Shown here one piece after another: positions 10,501 through 18,201 of a stretch of 64,000 bases of DNA. The stretch comes from Archangium lipolyticum (GTDB lineage: Bacteria; Myxococcota; Myxococcia; Myxococcales; Myxococcaceae). The translations under genes were made by a program, and so were the position numbers. Below the pieces are notes generated by a model. The model saw nothing but the letters and a program-made list of their open reading frames with translations. It had not been told where the DNA came from and made no database searches. The stretch covers positions 186,001-250,000 of the forward strand of contig NZ_JANKBZ010000006.1 of assembly GCF_024623785.1 (NCBI RefSeq). Reading direction: 5' to 3'. Positions within the stretch are counted from its first letter, which is position 1. Each line of letters begins with the position of its first letter.

Positions 10501-13500
10501 AGGATTCCCTCCGCTCCAACGAAGCGCGGGTGCCGAGGCCCCTCGGGGACCAGGAAGGACTCTTGCGCGGCGTCCGCGGCAAATCGAGCAATGCAGTCCT
10601 TCCCGACGAGAACGTTCTGCCACAGTTCGCCCACGTTCGACGCGCCGGGAAACCGCCCGGCCATCCCGATGATGGCGATCTTCGTCTCGCGGGGACGGAG
10701 CTCCGCTCCTTCGTTCGCATCGTTCACGGACGGAGGAGTTCCGCTCAGGGGCTCCCCTCCACCGGTCTGCTTTCGTGCGACAGAGCCCAACTGGGGTGCC
10801 AGCGCGCTGATCGACGGATGTTCGAAGAAGGAGGCGATCGGAAGGCGTACCGAGAACTCTCGTTCCAGCCTGCGTTGGAGTTTGATCAAATCGAGAGAGG
10901 ACGCACCCATCTCGAAGAATCTGTCGTGGATTCCCACGCGCGGTACGCCGAGCACGTCCGCGACGAGGTGGCAGAGCTTCTCTTCGATCTCGTCGCGCGG
11001 TGCGGCGTACTCAGCTTCGTCGGAGGCAGCATTCGCCAGAGGAGCCGCGGCCAGGGCTTTGCGGTCTACTTTTCCGTTGCGCGTGAGCGGCACGGCCTCG
11101 ATGCCGATGAACAGGGGCGGCACCATGTAGTGCGGCAGCGTCTTTCCCAGCTCGGCGCGCCAGCGGGACGCATCCTCGGGCGAGACCTTGCCCTCCTGTG
11201 GCACCACATACGCCACCAGGCGGCGCCGCCCTCCTCCGTCGTCCACATCCAGGACGACGGCCTCCTTCACCCCGGCCAGCTGGCGCAACCTCTGCTCTAT
11301 CTCCCCCAGCTCGACCCGGAATCCTCGAATCTTGACCTGCTGGTCTATACGCCCGAGGTACGTGACGGTCCCGTCAGGCTTCCAGCACCCGAGGTCTCCG
11401 GAGCGATACACCCGCTCGCTTCGCGCCGCCTCCGGCAACAGCGTGCCCGGCATCGTCGCGTCCGGCAGGCCTCGACGGTAGCGCTCCGCCGTGAGGTCAT
11501 CCCGGCCGTAGTAGCCCCGGCCGACGGGCCGGCCTCCGAGGTAGATTTCTCCCGGCGTGCCCACGGGCTGACTCATCCCGTTCTCGTCCAGCACGAAGAT
11601 GCGGAAGTTCGATACCGGCGTGCCGAGGGTAGGTCGCGCTGGTACCTCACTTCCCGGCCCGAAGGTGGCAGTAAGCACCAGGTGCGTCTCGGAGGGTCCG
11701 TAGTGGTTGTGCAGCGTCACGCGGCCCTCGCGCACGGCCTGCGCGAGCAACGGCCCCACCATCAGCGCTTCACCCGCCGCGATGAAGTGACGCACACACA
11801 CCGGAATGGCCGCGGCCATCTCCGCGTCGGCGAAGAAGATGTCGAGCAGAGCCGGAGTCAAGTACACGACCTCGACCCCGCGGCGCTCGAGCAGCGCCAA
11901 CAGCCTCGGCACGTCCCGCTGTACCCCCGGGGGGATGAGGTGCAGTTGGCCACCCGTCAGCAGGGTCGTGAACATCTCCTGCGCCGACACATCGAAGCCG
12001 ATGGAGGCCAGCTGCAGCACCTTGGGTACCACCGGCAGTCCCATCTTCTCCCGGGTGTACTCGGCCAGGTTGAGCATCGTGAAGTGCTCGACCATGACGC
12101 ACTTGGAGTTGCCCGTGGAGCCCGAGGTCGAAATCAAATACAGCAGGTCATCGAGCCCACTCTCCACCGTCGGCACCGACACCGGCGCCGCAGGCGCCGT
12201 CTCCTGCCGGTCCAGCGACAACAGCGTACGTGCTTTACCCTCCCCGGGCTGTCCGGCCTCCTTCAGCCACTCGAGCTGCCGTCCTTCGAGCGCCAACGTG
12301 GTGCTGACGAGGTGTTTGACTCCCACCGAGCCCAGTACCTCTTCGATTCTCGCGTCCGGCAGCTCGGGGTCGAACGGCAGGTAGGCTCCTCCCGCCGCGA
12401 TGATTCCCAGCACCGCCGCCACCATATCCGGCGAGCGCTCCACCAGCAGGCCCACCACCGTCTCCCGCTTCACGCCAGAGGCACGCAACACGGCCGCTAT
12501 CCTCTCGGCACGGGCCGCCAGCTGGGCGTACGTGAGCTGTCCTTCCTCCCACACCACCGCCACGCGCTCCGGTGTTCGCGCTACCTGGGCCGCGAACGCA
12601 GCCTGCACACTCGGCCCGAGCGCGACATTCCGGTCCGTGGCGTTGAAGGCAGTGACGACCTGCCGCTGCTCCTCTTCGCCCATGACGTCGAGCTTGCTGA
12701 CCCTCCGCCCCGGCTCTTGCACCAGCAGTCGCAGGGCCCGCTCGAAGTAGGTGCACAGCCTCTCGGCCTCCTCCGCGGTGAACGTCGGCTGCGCGTGGCT
12801 CACCACCAGTTGCAGGCGCTCTCCCGTTGCATCCACCGTGAACTCGAGCTGCATGTCGGTCCGGACATGCCCCTCGGCCTCTATCTGCCGCTCGGCTCCG
12901 GCCGTCAACGCTCCGTCGTCTCCGAAGTCCGTGTAGTTGAAGAAGGCCGAGAAGAACGGATTGCCCTCTCGCGCGTCCTCCCCGGTCACACGGATGATTT
13001 CCGCCAGAGGCAGACGCTCGTAGGGCCTGACGGCCTGAAGGCGCGCCTCCACCGTCCGCGCCAGCTCCTCCCAGCTCGCCTCGGCCGGCATCCGGATGCG
13101 GAACGGAATGGTGTTGAGGAAGCACCCCAGCAGCCGGTCACCGTCAACACACGTCGGCCGGTCATGCGTCACCAGTCCAACCACCATGTCCGCGTGGTAG
13201 TTGAACATCGACATTGCTTCCAGATACGCCGTCAAGCACAGCGTCTTGACGCTCACTCCCCGCGCCTTCGCCGCCCCGCGCACCGCGGTGACAAGCGTCG
13301 GTGACAGCTCGCGGCTCATCTCCCGCACGTCGTGCGGCTCGTTGCGCCGCGCTTCGGCGAATTTGTCGAGAGGCACGAAGCCCTGGAGCTCCTCACGCCA
13401 GAACGCGGCGGCCTCGGGCCTGCGTCGCTCGAGCAGTTGCTGCAGGACGTGCTCGCGGTGCCGGCTGCTCAGCGGCTCCGGTCGGAAGCCGGGCTCCACC

Positions 13501-16500
13501 TCCAGGCGGCGGTAGATGGCGTCGAGCTCGCGCACGAGCAACGACGCGCTCCAGCCATCGAGGATGGCGTGGTGGGCAACGAGTGCCAACACCAGCCGTC
13601 CCCCGCCGCAGGCGAATGACTGGACGCGCCACAGCGGCGCCTGCTCCGGCACGAACGGCCGCGTCCTGTCCTCCGCCAGCCACGCCCGCACCGCCTCCGA
13701 CTGCAGGCGTGCATCCATGCCGACGAGCTCGAGGTGGCCATACACCACTGGGGAGTGACTCTCCACGAGGTGCAAAGGTCCGTCGGGGCCGTCCAGCACG
13801 AAGCGCGAGCGCAGCACCTCGTGCTTCCCGGCGAGCAACACCAGCGCACGGCGGAAGCGCTCGGCGTCGAAGCCCGGCGCCAAGAATTCATATACCAGCT
13901 GGTCGTGGTAGATGCCTTCCTCCGGCGACTTCAGCCCGTGGTAGAGCATGGCCTGCTCGATGTGGGTCGCGGGATAGACATCGTCGAGCGACTCAACGTC
14001 GGCGAAAGCCGCCACTCCCTCCTTGAGGCGCGCGAACTCCGCAACGAGCTCGGCACGCGCTCTGTTCTCACCACGATCTTCAGTGGCCGGGGCAACGCCA
14101 GAGACCAGCGCCGAAAGCCTGGCGAGCGTGTCGTGCTGGTAGAGGTCCGGAATGCGCAGCTGCGTGCCGAAGGCCTCGTTGACGAGGCCGACCAGACGGA
14201 TGGCGCGGATGGAGTCGCCGCCCACGTCGAAGAAGCTGCGATCCGCCGCCACGTTGCCGGCACCGATGACGACGTCCCAGATTCCGCGCAGCTTCGCCTC
14301 GACGGACGTCGCACCCTGAACGACCGCCGGTGCCGCCATCGAAAGGGGAGACGGTAGCGCCGCCCGGTCGAGCTTCCCATTGGCCGTCAGCGGCACCCTC
14401 TCCATCGCCACGAAGTACTGCGGCACCATGTAGTCGGGCAGGAACTTCCCCAGGTGCGCCCGCAGCTCATCGTTCAACCCGCTCCGGTCGACGGCCGCCA
14501 TCCCCTCCTTGAGCTCGAAATAGGCGCACAGGTAGGTCGCTCCCCCGTCGGTGCGCGCCACCACCACGGCTCTGGCCACCGCTGGGTGCGTCTTGAGCTG
14601 CGTCTCTATCTCTCCCGTCTCGACACGGAACCCTCTCACCTTCACCTGCGCGTCGATTCTCCCCAGGTACTCCAGGTCCCCGCTCTCCAGCAGCCTCACC
14701 AGGTCCCCGGAGCGGTAGAGCTTCTCTCCCGGCACGAACGGGCTCTCCACGAATCTCGCCGCCGTCAGCTCGTCCCGGTTCAGGTACCCGCGCGCTACTC
14801 CCTCTCCTCCCACGCACAGCTCACCCGCCACTCCCAGCGGCGCAAGCTCCAACTGCTCATCCACCACGTACGTCGACAACGTCGGTATTGCCCTCCCGAT
14901 GTTGCTGACGTTCGTCTCTATCTCCTTCTCCCCTATCTCCTTGTACGTGACGTGGACCGTCGTCTCCGTGATTCCATACATGTTGATCAACGCGACTTCC
15001 GGATACCGCCTCCGCCACGTTGCCAGCTTGCCCGGGTCGAGCGCCTCGCCTCCGAAGATGACGTAGCGCAGCGCCTCCACCCTCCCCGCCTGCGCCTGCT
15101 CGGCCTCTATGAATCCATAGAACGCCGACGGCGTCTGGTTGAGCACCGTCACCCGCTCGCGAATCATCAGCTCGACGAACGCCGACGGATCTCGCGCCGT
15201 CATCTTGGGCACGACGACGACACGGCCGCCATACAGCAGCGCGCCGTACATCTCCCATACCGAGAAGTCGAAGGTATAGGAGTGGAAGAGCGTCCAGGTG
15301 TCCGTGGCGCCGAAGCTGAACTGGAAGCGGTCGTTGAACAGCAGGCGCACCACGTTGCGGTGCTCAATCAACACGCCCTTGGGACGTCCCGTCGTGCCCG
15401 ACGTGTAGATGACGTAGAGCAGGTCGCCAGGCGCGTTCACCGGCGCCAGCTCGGGCACGGGCCCCTGCCACAGCTCCGGGTCGTCGAGGTGGAACCACTT
15501 CGCCGAGGGGGCCAGCTCCGCCGCGCCCGGCCGGGACGCCACGACAACGCGCGCGCCGCAGTCCTCGAGAATGAAACGCATCCGCTCGGCCGGCAGGTCG
15601 GGGTCGATGGGCACATAGGCCGCACCCGCCTTGACCACCGCAAGAATGGCCGTCACCAGCTCCAGCGAGCGGTCGACCAGCAGCGCGACCATCTGGTTGC
15701 GGCCCGCCCCAGCGGCTCGCAGCTTGCCAGCCAGCCGGGTGGCCCTGGCGTCGAGCTCCGCGTAGGTGAGCGAGCGGCCTTCATACGTCACCGCGATGCG
15801 CGAGCCGTGACTGCGGACAGCCTGGTCGAACAGCTCCGCCACGGTCGTCTGGCTCGGCCACACCGCCGGGCTGGCCGACAAGTCGAGGATGCGCCGCCGC
15901 TCGGCCTCGGGGATGACGGGCAGCCGTGCCAGGGTTGTCTTCAGGTGCGCCGTGAAACCCGCGAGCAGCTCGGCCCAGGCCGCCAGCAGGCGCTCCAGCA
16001 GCGGCACATGCGCCGGGGCCAGACGGTGCACGAGAGAGACCGCACCATCCTCTCCGCTGTCGTCGAGCGTGAAGACGAGTGGAATACCCGCCGGTGTCGG
16101 CAGACCCGAGTGCAGGACGGCGCTGCGGAAGAGCGCGCTCGCGTCGTCCTCCGGCAGCGACGTCTGCCGTTGCCGCAGGCGCTCGCGCAGCGCCTCATAG
16201 GGGTAGTCTCCATGCGCGAGCGCTTCCTGCACCGTCGCCTTCACGGCTCCCAGCGCCGCCGCCAGCTCCAGATTGGCACCCAGGCGCGTGCGACAGGCGA
16301 TGCGGTTGCCCGCCGACGGCCCTCCCGCCGGCATCAGCGTCACCAGCGTCACATCCTCGCTCTTGGCGTAGCTGCGCAGCACCGTCTTGAGCAGCGCCAT
16401 CCCCAGGATGGCCACACCCAGTGGCGAGCCTTTGCTCACCGTGCGCAGGCGCGCCGCTGTTCCCGTGGACAGGTTCAGCCTCAACGTCGACTCTGGCCCG

Positions 16501-16592
16501 TCGCCACCCCGCCCGAGTGAAAGCGTTTGAGGAGTGCCACCCAGCTGCGCGTGCCAATAGTCCTCGATCAGCTTCTTCTGCTGGGTGTCCAT
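4527..16592 (-). CDS. hybrid NRPS-PKS: C-lobe, A(Thr), PCP, C, A(Pro-type), PCP, KS, AT, ACP, C, A remnant, monooxygenase
   Basis: A 4021-residue megasynthase. Residues 1-225 are only the C-terminal lobe of a C domain. A1 (about 250-745) has code DFWNIGMVHK (Thr). PCP1 has GGDS at 791-794. C (870-1310) has HHAILDG at 1007. A2 (1325-1855) reads DVQYIAHLVK, the proline family of codes. PCP2 serine is near 1899. KS (1970-2395) has Cys2138, His2274 and His2314. AT (2480-2790) has GHSFG at 2574 and an unusual RALHS specificity motif at 2673-2677. ACP has GGSS at 2915. A third C domain has HHIAADA at 3131, with Ala for the usual Gly. Residues 3430-3600 resemble only the A1/A2 motifs of an A domain, followed by a luciferase-like FMN monooxygenase domain (3613-3960). 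There is no KR and no thioesterase, so the chain must pass to another protein. It is a Thr, Pro-type and C2-extension machine. Confidence 0.95.
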   Translation of the reverse strand: MDTQQKKLIEDYWHAQLGGTPQTLSLGRGGDGPESTLRLNLSTGTAARLRTVSKGSPLGVAILGMALLKTVLRSYAKSEDVTLVTLMPAGGPSAGNRIACRTRLGANLELAAALGAVKATVQEALAHGDYPYEALRERLRQRQTSLPEDDASALFRSAVLHSGLPTPAGIPLVFTLDDSGEDGAVSLVHRLAPAHVPLLERLLAAWAELLAGFTAHLKTTLARLPVIPEAERRRILDLSASPAVWPSQTTVAELFDQAVRSHGSRIAVTYEGRSLTYAELDARATRLAGKLRAAGAGRNQMVALLVDRSLELVTAILAVVKAGAAYVPIDPDLPAERMRFILEDCGARVVVASRPGAAELAPSAKWFHLDDPELWQGPVPELAPVNAPGDLLYVIYTSGTTGRPKGVLIEHRNVVRLLFNDRFQFSFGATDTWTLFHSYTFDFSVWEMYGALLYGGRVVVVPKMTARDPSAFVELMIRERVTVLNQTPSAFYGFIEAEQAQAGRVEALRYVIFGGEALDPGKLATWRRRYPEVALINMYGITETTVHVTYKEIGEKEIETNVSNIGRAIPTLSTYVVDEQLELAPLGVAGELCVGGEGVARGYLNRDELTAARFVESPFVPGEKLYRSGDLVRLLESGDLEYLGRIDAQVKVRGFRVETGEIETQLKTHPAVARAVVVARTDGGATYLCAYFELKEGMAAVDRSGLNDELRAHLGKFLPDYMVPQYFVAMERVPLTANGKLDRAALPSPLSMAAPAVVQGATSVEAKLRGIWDVVIGAGNVAADRSFFDVGGDSIRAIRLVGLVNEAFGTQLRIPDLYQHDTLARLSALVSGVAPATEDRGENRARAELVAEFARLKEGVAAFADVESLDDVYPATHIEQAMLYHGLKSPEEGIYHDQLVYEFLAPGFDAERFRRALVLLAGKHEVLRSRFVLDGPDGPLHLVESHSPVVYGHLELVGMDARLQSEAVRAWLAEDRTRPFVPEQAPLWRVQSFACGGGRLVLALVAHHAILDGWSASLLVRELDAIYRRLEVEPGFRPEPLSSRHREHVLQQLLERRRPEAAAFWREELQGFVPLDKFAEARRNEPHDVREMSRELSPTLVTAVRGAAKARGVSVKTLCLTAYLEAMSMFNYHADMVVGLVTHDRPTCVDGDRLLGCFLNTIPFRIRMPAEASWEELARTVEARLQAVRPYERLPLAEIIRVTGEDAREGNPFFSAFFNYTDFGDDGALTAGAERQIEAEGHVRTDMQLEFTVDATGERLQLVVSHAQPTFTAEEAERLCTYFERALRLLVQEPGRRVSKLDVMGEEEQRQVVTAFNATDRNVALGPSVQAAFAAQVARTPERVAVVWEEGQLTYAQLAARAERIAAVLRASGVKRETVVGLLVERSPDMVAAVLGIIAAGGAYLPFDPELPDARIEEVLGSVGVKHLVSTTLALEGRQLEWLKEAGQPGEGKARTLLSLDRQETAPAAPVSVPTVESGLDDLLYLISTSGSTGNSKCVMVEHFTMLNLAEYTREKMGLPVVPKVLQLASIGFDVSAQEMFTTLLTGGQLHLIPPGVQRDVPRLLALLERRGVEVVYLTPALLDIFFADAEMAAAIPVCVRHFIAAGEALMVGPLLAQAVREGRVTLHNHYGPSETHLVLTATFGPGSEVPARPTLGTPVSNFRIFVLDENGMSQPVGTPGEIYLGGRPVGRGYYGRDDLTAERYRRGLPDATMPGTLLPEAARSERVYRSGDLGCWKPDGTVTYLGRIDQQVKIRGFRVELGEIEQRLRQLAGVKEAVVLDVDDGGGRRRLVAYVVPQEGKVSPEDASRWRAELGKTLPHYMVPPLFIGIEAVPLTRNGKVDRKALAAAPLANAASDEAEYAAPRDEIEEKLCHLVADVLGVPRVGIHDRFFEMGASSLDLIKLQRRLEREFSVRLPIASFFEHPSISALAPQLGSVARKQTGGGEPLSGTPPSVNDANEGAELRPRETKIAIIGMAGRFPGASNVGELWQNVLVGKDCIARFAADAAQESFLVPEGPRHPRFVGAEGILRETGVDEELWRPSAEMRALDPQSKLAIDCVLASFEDAGYDPWTYAGRVSLYGGASSIPLAETFATRALPKSGNAIWALGAVAPETMPLRIAHAFGFRGEAVNVNTACSTGLAAVHLACQSLLSGNSELAVAVAAEVPSIQGVGYVYEEGTISSKDGYVRPFDAAASGTIGGHGVAAVLLKPLDAAIRDGDSVYAVIRATAINNDGRTKVGYTAPSVEGQAAVISAAHSLARIRADDVGYVETHGTGTRLGDPVEMAGLTRAFRLSTNNVGYCALGAIKANIGHLANAAGLAGLIKTALVLHHETIPPLAHFKTPNPELRIETTPFSIPTVARAWTRGERPRIAGVSSFGIGGTNVHAVLEEAPASHTAPAAARKFFVLQLTARTEQALESVSREVALALESASRTDVADQVFTLNTRRLKWPVRRTVVGMDGASLARGLRDRRGAQAVPKGPLSLAFVYAGMGPFPAGLGASLHETEPVFRRHVELCHEGFARAGFNVRGALTEGPSSLRLPVGLAGAAVFTFETALHRLLESWGIRPSCVIGHSFGEYAAAFCAGVLSLDDALEVVTARCRAMDSMPEGSMLAATCTHDDGLHFARRAEVEIAAFNGPNAVVFSGAPENIERLRNQLRSSRVASVKLGVDRALHSKDVDAVLPRVVEAFSAVRPQSPSARFISTATGAMESERLTAAGYWAEQMRNPVRFVDALHAARAAGANAFVEIGPAGGLVPFISASAGAEAVSMPAFRSGDDSRALYELVGRLLDLQCPVDWSGWYAGETRRRVQVALHPRPRAEAVFAAAPSRAEAPSPPIAVHPPPRRAESLPTGSVPAPSHARESSSSVSAGSVSVQRPSGSVDSHAIEERVSLLWRQFLKLETIDHHTHFIELGGSSLMAVQLVSAMRETFGVDFGLAELFAAPTVEGAARFIASKGGGSTPLEGSSPKQPGSRLPTREDSVAGSHDGAGAGAHALALSAVQRRTFAAHVDSEWGPSVVNMAVAVRIRGPLEMPRLARALKSTVGRHEALHTRFIVQGDSVTLDTNFRPSDVQLTSIWCDAEGADARLAEVRSAISERVDQRFDLSREIPIRAFIFHVGDEDQVLVLVIHHIAADASSFEIILQEILQSYHGVPLEADAPRYSEFAAEQAAAILGPDGSAHLERWNTVFNSSPRLRALLDPDKSVRANASVSLPLGHEVGRMVAEIRKQSGLSTFVILTAALSMALRDTFRSSELIISTPHGNRDRAGHANLVGYVAHCMLMVLGADAATGPGGVLREVQRAFSEALSHSKVPFEHWVLARNERGAHPFSDLCLIVHEGYEASGRMGELEIEPFAYELPGDAGEADWTATMGTVGALIRLDSGGGGHMSLCFPREVLGAEARNIPLRLEAALKSLLETQKSASALVPALSAAPRSPLALRLDGVALSHAELARLTAELEDHLRTSGIGPASAVNISYRNRAELVVGTLALVRMGAYATLGRTDASRSLSLHPKEVRGALDKEHGAISIDMPRGRTRVPRIDSDASPITAESVRHAAELSSQVSPASGAHVIWDDALPDNRALAFAVAALQAGGLVSDLPSVAPSVRSVTESVPLSLAYFPVDEDASSDETYRLFMEGAKRADELGLRGVFAPERHFHPFGGSFPDPLVAAAALAGVTRRIHLRAGSVVLPLHDPIRVAESWGMLDVLSGGRVGLSIATGWRMEDFVLAPSMFARRKESLTGLLETLRALWRGESIERPDPEGRPIQIRTRPRPLQPELPVWLTCAGSQTSFTLAGELGTSILTMLVPADIDTLRDNIAAYRKSFARHWNGAAGHVTVLVSTFIHQSDAMAREIALAPLERYLAWSLDIGARELVASVPMEAGNRFLRQKAERVIENEGLIGGLPECQRRLESLVSAGADEIACLVDFGVPREEALQGIDNIAALAERAPRRVARWAGVPAPVPLEHRGRPEVWLLSKSSGKVVTPDTGRTVLVEDEHLRAEVSPSVNEHSLAEGPTAVRA
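12241..16592. repeat. direct repeat copy 2 of a 4.35-kb NRPS module
   Basis: This is the second copy of the segment at 1-4361 in the same orientation. It forms the first third of the 4021-residue NRPS-PKS gene: C-lobe, Thr A domain, PCP, C domain and the start of the Pro-type A domain. Upstream of 16592 the two copies become unrelated, so the duplicated unit begins essentially at the start codon. Confidence 0.95.
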
Positions 16593-16644
16593 CGCTGGCG
16601 TTTCTCCGGGTTTTGCTTCAGGCGCGGAGCCGACTCTGCCCGTA

Positions 16645-16662
16645 CGCGTTCACGCGAACGCG
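16645..16662. repeat. 7-bp inverted repeat upstream of the giant NRPS-PKS gene
   Basis: CGCGTTC and GAACGCG face each other across a 4-nt gap in the 257-bp stretch between the ACP gene and the NRPS-PKS start codon. It could be a protein-binding site or a small leader hairpin. No T-run follows on the minus strand, so it does not look like an intrinsic terminator. No convincing promoter was found in the rest of 16593-16849. Confidence 0.3.
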
Positions 16663-16849
16663 GAAAATAGCCTAATCGACAAGTCTGACGCGAGCGATGC
16701 GGCGCTGCTCGCGCCCGACACCCGATGGAGCCCCCCAGCTGGTGCTGACGCCACTGCAGGTGATGAAGCCGCCTTCGCTCTCATCCACTGCTTTTGTGTC
16801 TCGCCGGAACCGAGAGGACCTCAGCTCCGCATTGCTGCCTGGGTATCCA

Positions 16850-17113
16850 TCATCCCGCTGTCGCTTGAGCGGGTTTCTTCCGCTCGATAAAGCGAACGAT
16901 CGCGTTGATCGATCCGAAGTTCGAGATATCGAGATCGTCGTCTTCGAGGGTGAGATTGAAGGTCTTTTCCAGGTGCGTCACGAGCTGCATCGCGAAGAGC
17001 GAGCTCACGATCCGCAGCTCGAAGAAGTTGTCGTCGTCTCCGAAGGCCAGCTTCTCCTTGTTGAAGATCGCCTGGCTCTCAATGAACGACCGGATCTCTC
17101 GACGTATATCCAC
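16850..17113 (-). CDS. stand-alone acyl carrier protein of the FkbJ type
   Basis: An 87-residue carrier protein. The start is GTG at 17113, with a strong AAAGGAG site 7 nt upstream; the in-frame translation begins M-D-I-R-R-E. Around residue 37 the sequence reads RIVSSLFAMQLV, matching the Ser-Leu phosphopantetheine site of discrete ACPs that carry glyceryl, hydroxymalonyl or methoxymalonyl units (FkbJ, ZmaD type). It lies 25 bp downstream of the FkbH-like gene, the enzyme that loads glycerate onto such ACPs, and is probably translated from the same message. Role: carries a three-carbon unit derived from 1,3-bisphosphoglycerate during oxidation to a PKS extender. The family call rests on motif and context. 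Confidence 0.85.
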   Translation of the reverse strand: MDIRREIRSFIESQAIFNKEKLAFGDDDNFFELRIVSSLFAMQLVTHLEKTFNLTLEDDDLDISNFGSINAIVRFIERKKPAQATAG

Positions 17114-17138
17114 AGGGATGCTCCTTTCTTGGTCACTT

Positions 17139-18185
17139 TCAGGCGACCTTGACTTCGAGATACTCGGGGTAGGGCTGGATGTTGCTCAAATCGTTTTCCA
17201 GGACGATGGTGCCGTCTTCGCGTGTCTCCACCTTCTGGAAGTTCGCGAATTTGTAGGTGACAAACATCATCTTGTTCTTACCGGTCTCTCGAAAATCGGC
17301 ACGCAGGCGCTTACCCTCGGCACGCGCCGCCATCATGATGTGAGTCAGCAGGACGGTGCCGACGCCGCGTGACATGACGCGGCACGACATGAGCAACAGC
17401 TTCAACGTCCAGGCTTCGGCACCTTTGTGCACGAGTGCCAGGCCGATCTTGCCATACGAGCCGTAACGGTCCACCAGCTCGCAGACGAGCAGGAGGTGAT
17501 CCGGCGAGCGGCGCAGCGCGTCGAGTTGCTCATAGTCATAGGTGATGCCGGTCGAATTGAGCTGGTTCGTGCGGATCGTCAGCTCTTCGGCGCGCTTGAG
17601 GTCGCTCTCGGCGGCGGGCGCGATGGTGAAGCGCAACCCCAGGCTGGCGAGGAACTCCGACTTCGGCCCCTGGTACTCGTTCTCCTCCGTCAGCCGCCGC
17701 GCATCGTCGAGGTACATCTGCCGCCGCCGAGCCGAGTCCTCGGTGATGAAGCGCGGCATGAGGCGAGGCATGGTCAGCAGGCTCAGATATTGCGTGGCAT
17801 CGAGCGTCGTCAGCTCGGGATGGACGCTGCGCACCTCGTCACGCTCGAAGGCCTGATCATCGACGAAGAGGATCGTGTCCATGCCGATGTTGAGGCTCTT
17901 CTGGATGGCCGCCAGCCCTGCCGATTTGGCGTTCCAGGAGATCTGCGGATAGAGGAAGTATTGCTCGATGCCAAGCTCCGTCAGCTTGGCCATGGCCGTG
18001 GCGTGATCGTTCTTGCTCGCGATCGAATGCAGGATGCCGCGGGAGTCGAGCTCGCGCAGAATGCGCTCGACCTCCGGACGCAGCTTCAGGCCGTCGCGCT
18101 CGAGCAGCGTCCCGGTCCACAAGGTGTCATCGAGATCCCAGACGACGCACTTGATTTCTTTTTCCTTGGTCAAAGCCATTTCCAT
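17139..18185 (-). CDS. FkbH-like HAD protein, glyceryl-ACP synthase
   Basis: A 348-residue cytoplasmic protein. Near the N-terminus it has the HAD motif DLDDTLW preceded by the Cys typical of FkbH proteins (KCVVWDLDDT), with further HAD motifs SKND and FVDDQ. The C-terminal half resembles the GNAT-like part of the family. Known members (FkbH, OzmB, ZmaN) dephosphorylate 1,3-bisphosphoglycerate and pass the glyceryl group to an ACP. The matching ACP is the next gene. Length is normal. Start is ATG 18185, or ATG 18179 two codons later; neither has a clear ribosome site. It lies 16 bp after the starter NRPS, in the same operon. Products could be glyceryl, hydroxymalonyl or methoxymalonyl units; the acyl-CoA dehydrogenase at 40878 favours an oxidised extender. 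Confidence 0.92.
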   Translation of the reverse strand: MEMALTKEKEIKCVVWDLDDTLWTGTLLERDGLKLRPEVERILRELDSRGILHSIASKNDHATAMAKLTELGIEQYFLYPQISWNAKSAGLAAIQKSLNIGMDTILFVDDQAFERDEVRSVHPELTTLDATQYLSLLTMPRLMPRFITEDSARRRQMYLDDARRLTEENEYQGPKSEFLASLGLRFTIAPAAESDLKRAEELTIRTNQLNSTGITYDYEQLDALRRSPDHLLLVCELVDRYGSYGKIGLALVHKGAEAWTLKLLLMSCRVMSRGVGTVLLTHIMMAARAEGKRLRADFRETGKNKMMFVTYKFANFQKVETREDGTIVLENDLSNIQPYPEYLEVKVA

Positions 18186-18201
18186 GGTTCGTGGCCACGC
18201 T

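Noticed and set aside
9819-13304. A plus-strand open frame of over 1100 codons antisense to the NRPS-PKS, and similar long antisense frames at 1665-4418, 14454-16520 and 18757-21372
   Set aside because: They are Arg/His/Pro-rich with no recognisable domain and mirror the codon pattern of the NRPS genes on the other strand. Long antisense frames are expected in GC-rich DNA.
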